Shown piece by piece: positions 5,332-7,472 of a stretch of DNA of 7,472 nt; the stretch's first letter is position 1; each line of letters starts with the position of its first letter. A program made the position numbers and the translations under genes. The notes under the pieces are model-generated. The model ran no database searches. It worked only from the letters and a program-made list of their open reading frames with translations, and was not told the origin of the DNA. Source of the DNA: an uncultured Eubacteriales bacterium (GTDB lineage Bacteria; Bacillota_A; Clostridia; Christensenellales; Aristaeellaceae); NCBI GenBank assembly GCA_944333375.1, contig CALVKX010000097.1, forward strand, positions 1 through 7,472. Reading direction: 5' to 3'.

Positions 5332-7149
5332 ATGGCATGGATCAACCTGGCTGCGGCATTGTGCGCTGTTATGATGCTGTGCGTCTACACCCGCCGAAGC
5401 GTGGAGATAACCATTCCGCTGGCCGCGAGTCTGGCCATGCCGGTCCTGCTGGCACTGGCGGCCGTGCGCGGGCTTGCGTACGTGGACTGGCTCGCGGTCG
5501 CGGTGCTGGCTGGCGGCGGAATCTGGCTGGCTGAGGGAATCCGCCGGGGAAAGGTGAACCGCGGCGCCGTGCGGGCGTTTCTGCGAGAGCGGGTGCTGAC
5601 GCCGGGGCTGGCGTGCTTTGTGCTGCTGGGCGTCTTCTGGACGGTCGCCAACAGCGAGCGCGCGGTGCTTAACTACGATGAATACAGCTACTGGGCCACG
5701 GAGGTGCGGAGCCTGTACGTGTCCGGCGGCATCGTGAGCGGGACGCGCACATGCTGCGTGGAGCACGCCGCGTATCCTCCCGGCATGCAGCTGCTGGAAT
5801 GGTGGTTTATGCACCTTCGCGGCCAATGGCACGAGGGGACGCTCTATACCGCCGCGTTTTGGCTTAACACCGCGTTTTTGCTGCCGCTGGCCCGCCGCCT
5901 CACGTGGCGCAGATGGTGGGGGATCGCGCTGTTCGCCATAGGTGTGGTTGCCCTGCCGACGGTCTTTACCGGCCATGCGTACAGCATGCTGGCGACCGAC
6001 ACCACGCTGGGCGCGCTCTTTGGGGCGCTGATCTACCTCCTGTGGACCGATGCGCAGGCTCCCCGTGCGCCCCTGACGGCCGGCGCGCTGATGACGGCGC
6101 TGGTGCTGTGCAAGCAGACGGGTGTGCTGTGGGCCGCGATGGGCATGGCCTTTGTGCTGATGACGCAGGGAAAGGCCGCTCTGCGCAACCGGCGGTGGGT
6201 GGCCGCATGCGCCGTGCCACTGGTCATGCTGGGGCTGTGGGAGGGGTACTGCCTGCTGCAGGGGCTGGGGAGCATCCATATCGACCGGCTGACATCGGCC
6301 AGCCCGGCGTGGCCGGAGGTGCGCTGGGCCTGGGAGTGGATCGTCAAAACGCTCCTGATCCGGCCGTTTAACAGAAGCGGCGGCTGGGATGGCATGCTTC
6401 CGGCTGTGGGGCTTCCGGCCGTGGCCTGGGTGGGGCTGTTTTGCGCGGCCATGGTGTGCAGAGCCCCCAGAGCGCTGCGCGCCAGGTGTGTCTCCTTTGC
6501 CGTGGTCTCCTTCGGACTGTATGCGCTGTTTCTGCTGGCGAGCGTCCCGGCGGTGTTCTCACCGGAAATTCCGCGCTGGCAGGCTCGTCCGCAACGCCTG
6601 ACGGAGGTCATGGACCGCTATTTTATCCCCTACTTCTATGGAATGGCGTGCTGGATGGCGGCGCTGATGGAGGACGCTGTGGGAACGCGGCGCAAAAGCG
6701 TGCGCCGTCTCGCGGTCGCAGGCGCATGCCTCGGGCTGATGCTGTCCGTCAACTGGCAAAACCTTGCCTGTCTCCTGCCCGGCGGATTTGCGGCGCGCTT
6801 TCCTACGGACAACGGAAGCGCGTGGATGCGCGAGAATCTGGAATGGTACCGTCGGATCGAAAACCCGGACGATGCGCGTGTGATCGTGGTGCCGGGAACG
6901 GTCAGTTCCATGCGCTACGCGCTGGTGCCGGTCAGCCTGATTGAGGCGGACGGCCCCTGGGAAGCCGGCAGCGCACGAGAGAAGCTTGGGACGCTGGCCA
7001 GACAGGTGGACGCAACCCATCTGGTGATAACGCAGGAAGACGGCGCGGCGGCGCTGGGAGAGGCGCTGGGACAGGAATTGTATGTGGACACGCTTTACCG
7101 AATCGATGGATCGCAAGGCGCTTGCGAACTGGTGGAGGTAGCCCCCTGA
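5332..7149 (+). CDS. Polytopic membrane protein, GT-C glycosyltransferase-like
   Basis: I do not recognise a named gene. The 605-residue product has about 12-13 hydrophobic segments through residue 473, then a soluble C-terminal domain (about 485-605). The first large loop carries NYDEYSYWATEVRSLYVSGG with an acidic pair (D116, E117), followed by AAYPPGMQLLEWWF (146-159). An early acidic motif in the first outer loop is typical of GT-C enzymes (ArnT/PMT-like), which move sugars from polyprenyl-phosphate donors at the outer membrane face. A later DRYFIPYFYGMACW segment (428-441) fits a transmembrane entry. The start ATG at 5332 lies 7 nt after GGGAGTGAGGG. It sits between the SEDS and PBP genes, suggesting envelope glycan or lipid glycosylation. 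In a 26-codon hand sample (6841-6918), 7 codons end in A/T, against 3 of 26 in the SEDS gene (4140-4217), weakly hinting at a different history. Catalytic activity is inferred. Confidence 0.72.
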   Translation: MAWINLAAALCAVMMLCVYTRRSVEITIPLAASLAMPVLLALAAVRGLAYVDWLAVAVLAGGGIWLAEGIRRGKVNRGAVRAFLRERVLTPGLACFVLLGVFWTVANSERAVLNYDEYSYWATEVRSLYVSGGIVSGTRTCCVEHAAYPPGMQLLEWWFMHLRGQWHEGTLYTAAFWLNTAFLLPLARRLTWRRWWGIALFAIGVVALPTVFTGHAYSMLATDTTLGALFGALIYLLWTDAQAPRAPLTAGALMTALVLCKQTGVLWAAMGMAFVLMTQGKAALRNRRWVAACAVPLVMLGLWEGYCLLQGLGSIHIDRLTSASPAWPEVRWAWEWIVKTLLIRPFNRSGGWDGMLPAVGLPAVAWVGLFCAAMVCRAPRALRARCVSFAVVSFGLYALFLLASVPAVFSPEIPRWQARPQRLTEVMDRYFIPYFYGMACWMAALMEDAVGTRRKSVRRLAVAGACLGLMLSVNWQNLACLLPGGFAARFPTDNGSAWMRENLEWYRRIENPDDARVIVVPGTVSSMRYALVPVSLIEADGPWEAGSAREKLGTLARQVDATHLVITQEDGAAALGEALGQELYVDTLYRIDGSQGACELVEVAP

Positions 7150-7154
7150 GGGGC

Positions 7155-7171
7155 GCGGACAGGGAGTGAGG
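7155..7171 (+). repeat. Direct repeat, right copy (before PBP gene)
   Basis: This is an exact second copy of the 17 bases found at 5307-5323. Here it is non-coding, between the TGA at 7147-7149 and the PBP start at 7177. It provides AGGGAG and GTGAGG as ribosome-binding site for the PBP gene. The coding part of the left copy (the SEDS C-terminal codons) has no coding role at this site. Confidence 0.85.
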
Positions 7172-7176
7172 TGCGC

Positions 7177-7472
7177 ATGAAACAGCAGAGGCTGCGCTTT
7201 CGGGTGCTGGCGTTTGTGGTGATCGGGCTTTTGGTGCTGGCGGCGGGGTACGGCATGTATTCCGTGTCTACCTATGGCAGCCGCTGGATCTCCAGCACGC
7301 GAAACACGCGCTACCGCAGCGCCAAGAGCAGCGTCATCCCCGGCGACATCATCGACCGCCGGGGCGTGGTGGTGGCCACTACCGACGAAAACGGCCAGCG
7401 CGTCTATCAGAGCAACATCCTCAGCCGCTCCAGCCTGGTGCACCTGCTGGGCGATGACGAGGGCAACATCGC
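7177..7472 (+). CDS. Class B penicillin-binding protein (PbpA/PBP2-like), 5' part, runs off the window
   Basis: Class B PBPs are D,D-transpeptidases that cross-link peptidoglycan and act as partners of SEDS polymerases. Only 98 residues are visible. A short basic cytoplasmic start (MKQQRLRFR) is followed by one membrane anchor (about 10-29). Then comes an outer segment STRNTRYRSAKSSVIPGDII with DRRGVVVATT (about 41-69), matching the N-terminal pedestal motif N-x-R ... RG-x-I-x-DR-x-G-x-x-x-A of PbpA/PBP2 proteins. The catalytic SxxK, SxN and KTG motifs would lie beyond the window. ATG 7177 is preferred; an in-frame GTG at 7171, two codons earlier, overlaps the ribosome-binding site. Position after a SEDS gene supports the call. 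Confidence 0.88.
   Translation, partial: MKQQRLRFRVLAFVVIGLLVLAAGYGMYSVSTYGSRWISSTRNTRYRSAKSSVIPGDIIDRRGVVVATTDENGQRVYQSNILSRSSLVHLLGDDEGNI

Larger units (their letters stand above)
5324..7171 (+). other. Candidate inserted segment between SEDS and PBP genes
   Basis: This 1848-bp stretch contains the GT-C-like gene plus one copy of the 17-bp repeat. Deleting it joins the SEDS stop codon (5319-5321) to the PBP start (7177) with a 7-nt gap containing the remaining repeat and its ribosome-binding site. No transposase, integrase or terminal inverted repeats are visible, so it is not an insertion sequence. Insertion is an inference from the repeat arrangement and the usual adjacency of SEDS and PBP genes. 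Confidence 0.5.

Noticed and set aside
3927..5345. A 472-codon open frame on the minus strand opposite the SEDS gene
   Set aside because: It is the antisense shadow of a GC-rich gene with strong third-position bias. The translation is His/Gln/Ala/Arg-rich with no recognisable motif, while the plus strand encodes a clear SEDS protein.
5325..5534. An ATG at 5325 in another frame after the SEDS stop, giving a 69-residue product
   Set aside because: It overlaps the GT-C-like gene and only touches the same ribosome-binding site. Its product is low-complexity Arg/Gly-rich with no homology signal.
1..7472. CRISPR arrays, tRNA or rRNA genes, riboswitches, insertion sequences
   Set aside because: No repeat-spacer pattern, tRNA-like cloverleaf, transposase or leader region was seen. 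The window is almost wholly coding on one strand.

Overview
The window looks like part of a GC-rich Clostridia-type (Bacillota) chromosome, perhaps of a gut lineage. The evidence is the gene order and proteins: thyX, then rlmB, yacP/rae1 and sigH is a familiar Firmicutes block, and the SigH protein carries the near-invariant Bacillus/Clostridium SigH core. GC is high by eye, with G/C-ending codons dominating. No genus can be fixed from the sequence alone.

Layout: every gene is on the + strand and there is almost no intergenic DNA. From the left are the 3' part of a flavin-dependent thymidylate synthase (1-523), a 23S rRNA 2'-O-ribose methyltransferase with a long Arg/Gly-rich N-terminal tail (542-1672), a NYN/PIN-type ribosome-associated RNase of the YacP/Rae1 family (1669-2178), and sigma-H (2195-2929). 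A cell-wall module follows: a membrane-anchored FHA-like protein (2962-3996), a SEDS glycan polymerase of the FtsW/RodA/SpoVE family (3993-5321), a 605-residue polytopic membrane protein resembling GT-C glycosyltransferases (5332-7149), and the first 98 residues of a class B penicillin-binding protein (7177 to the window end). Gene spacings run from 4-nt overlaps to a 32-nt gap. I see no terminator or convincing promoter, so one long transcript is plausible.

Functionally the left half is nucleotide and RNA metabolism plus a stationary-phase/sporulation sigma factor. The right half is peptidoglycan synthesis, where a SEDS polymerase normally pairs with the class B PBP encoded beside it and the FHA-like protein may scaffold or regulate the pair. 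FHA-SEDS-PBP resembles the fhaB-rodA-pbpA arrangement of Actinobacteria.

The main discovery is at the SEDS/PBP junction. An exact 17-bp direct repeat lies at the end of the SEDS gene (5307-5323) and again just before the PBP start (7155-7171), precisely bracketing the GT-C-like gene. Removing one repeat copy plus the intervening DNA leaves the SEDS stop codon 7 nt from the PBP start codon, an ordinary tight operon junction. This suggests the membrane-protein gene was inserted into an ancestral SEDS-PBP pair, with duplication of the short stretch that supplies the ribosome-binding site, so that both the new gene and the PBP gene have one.
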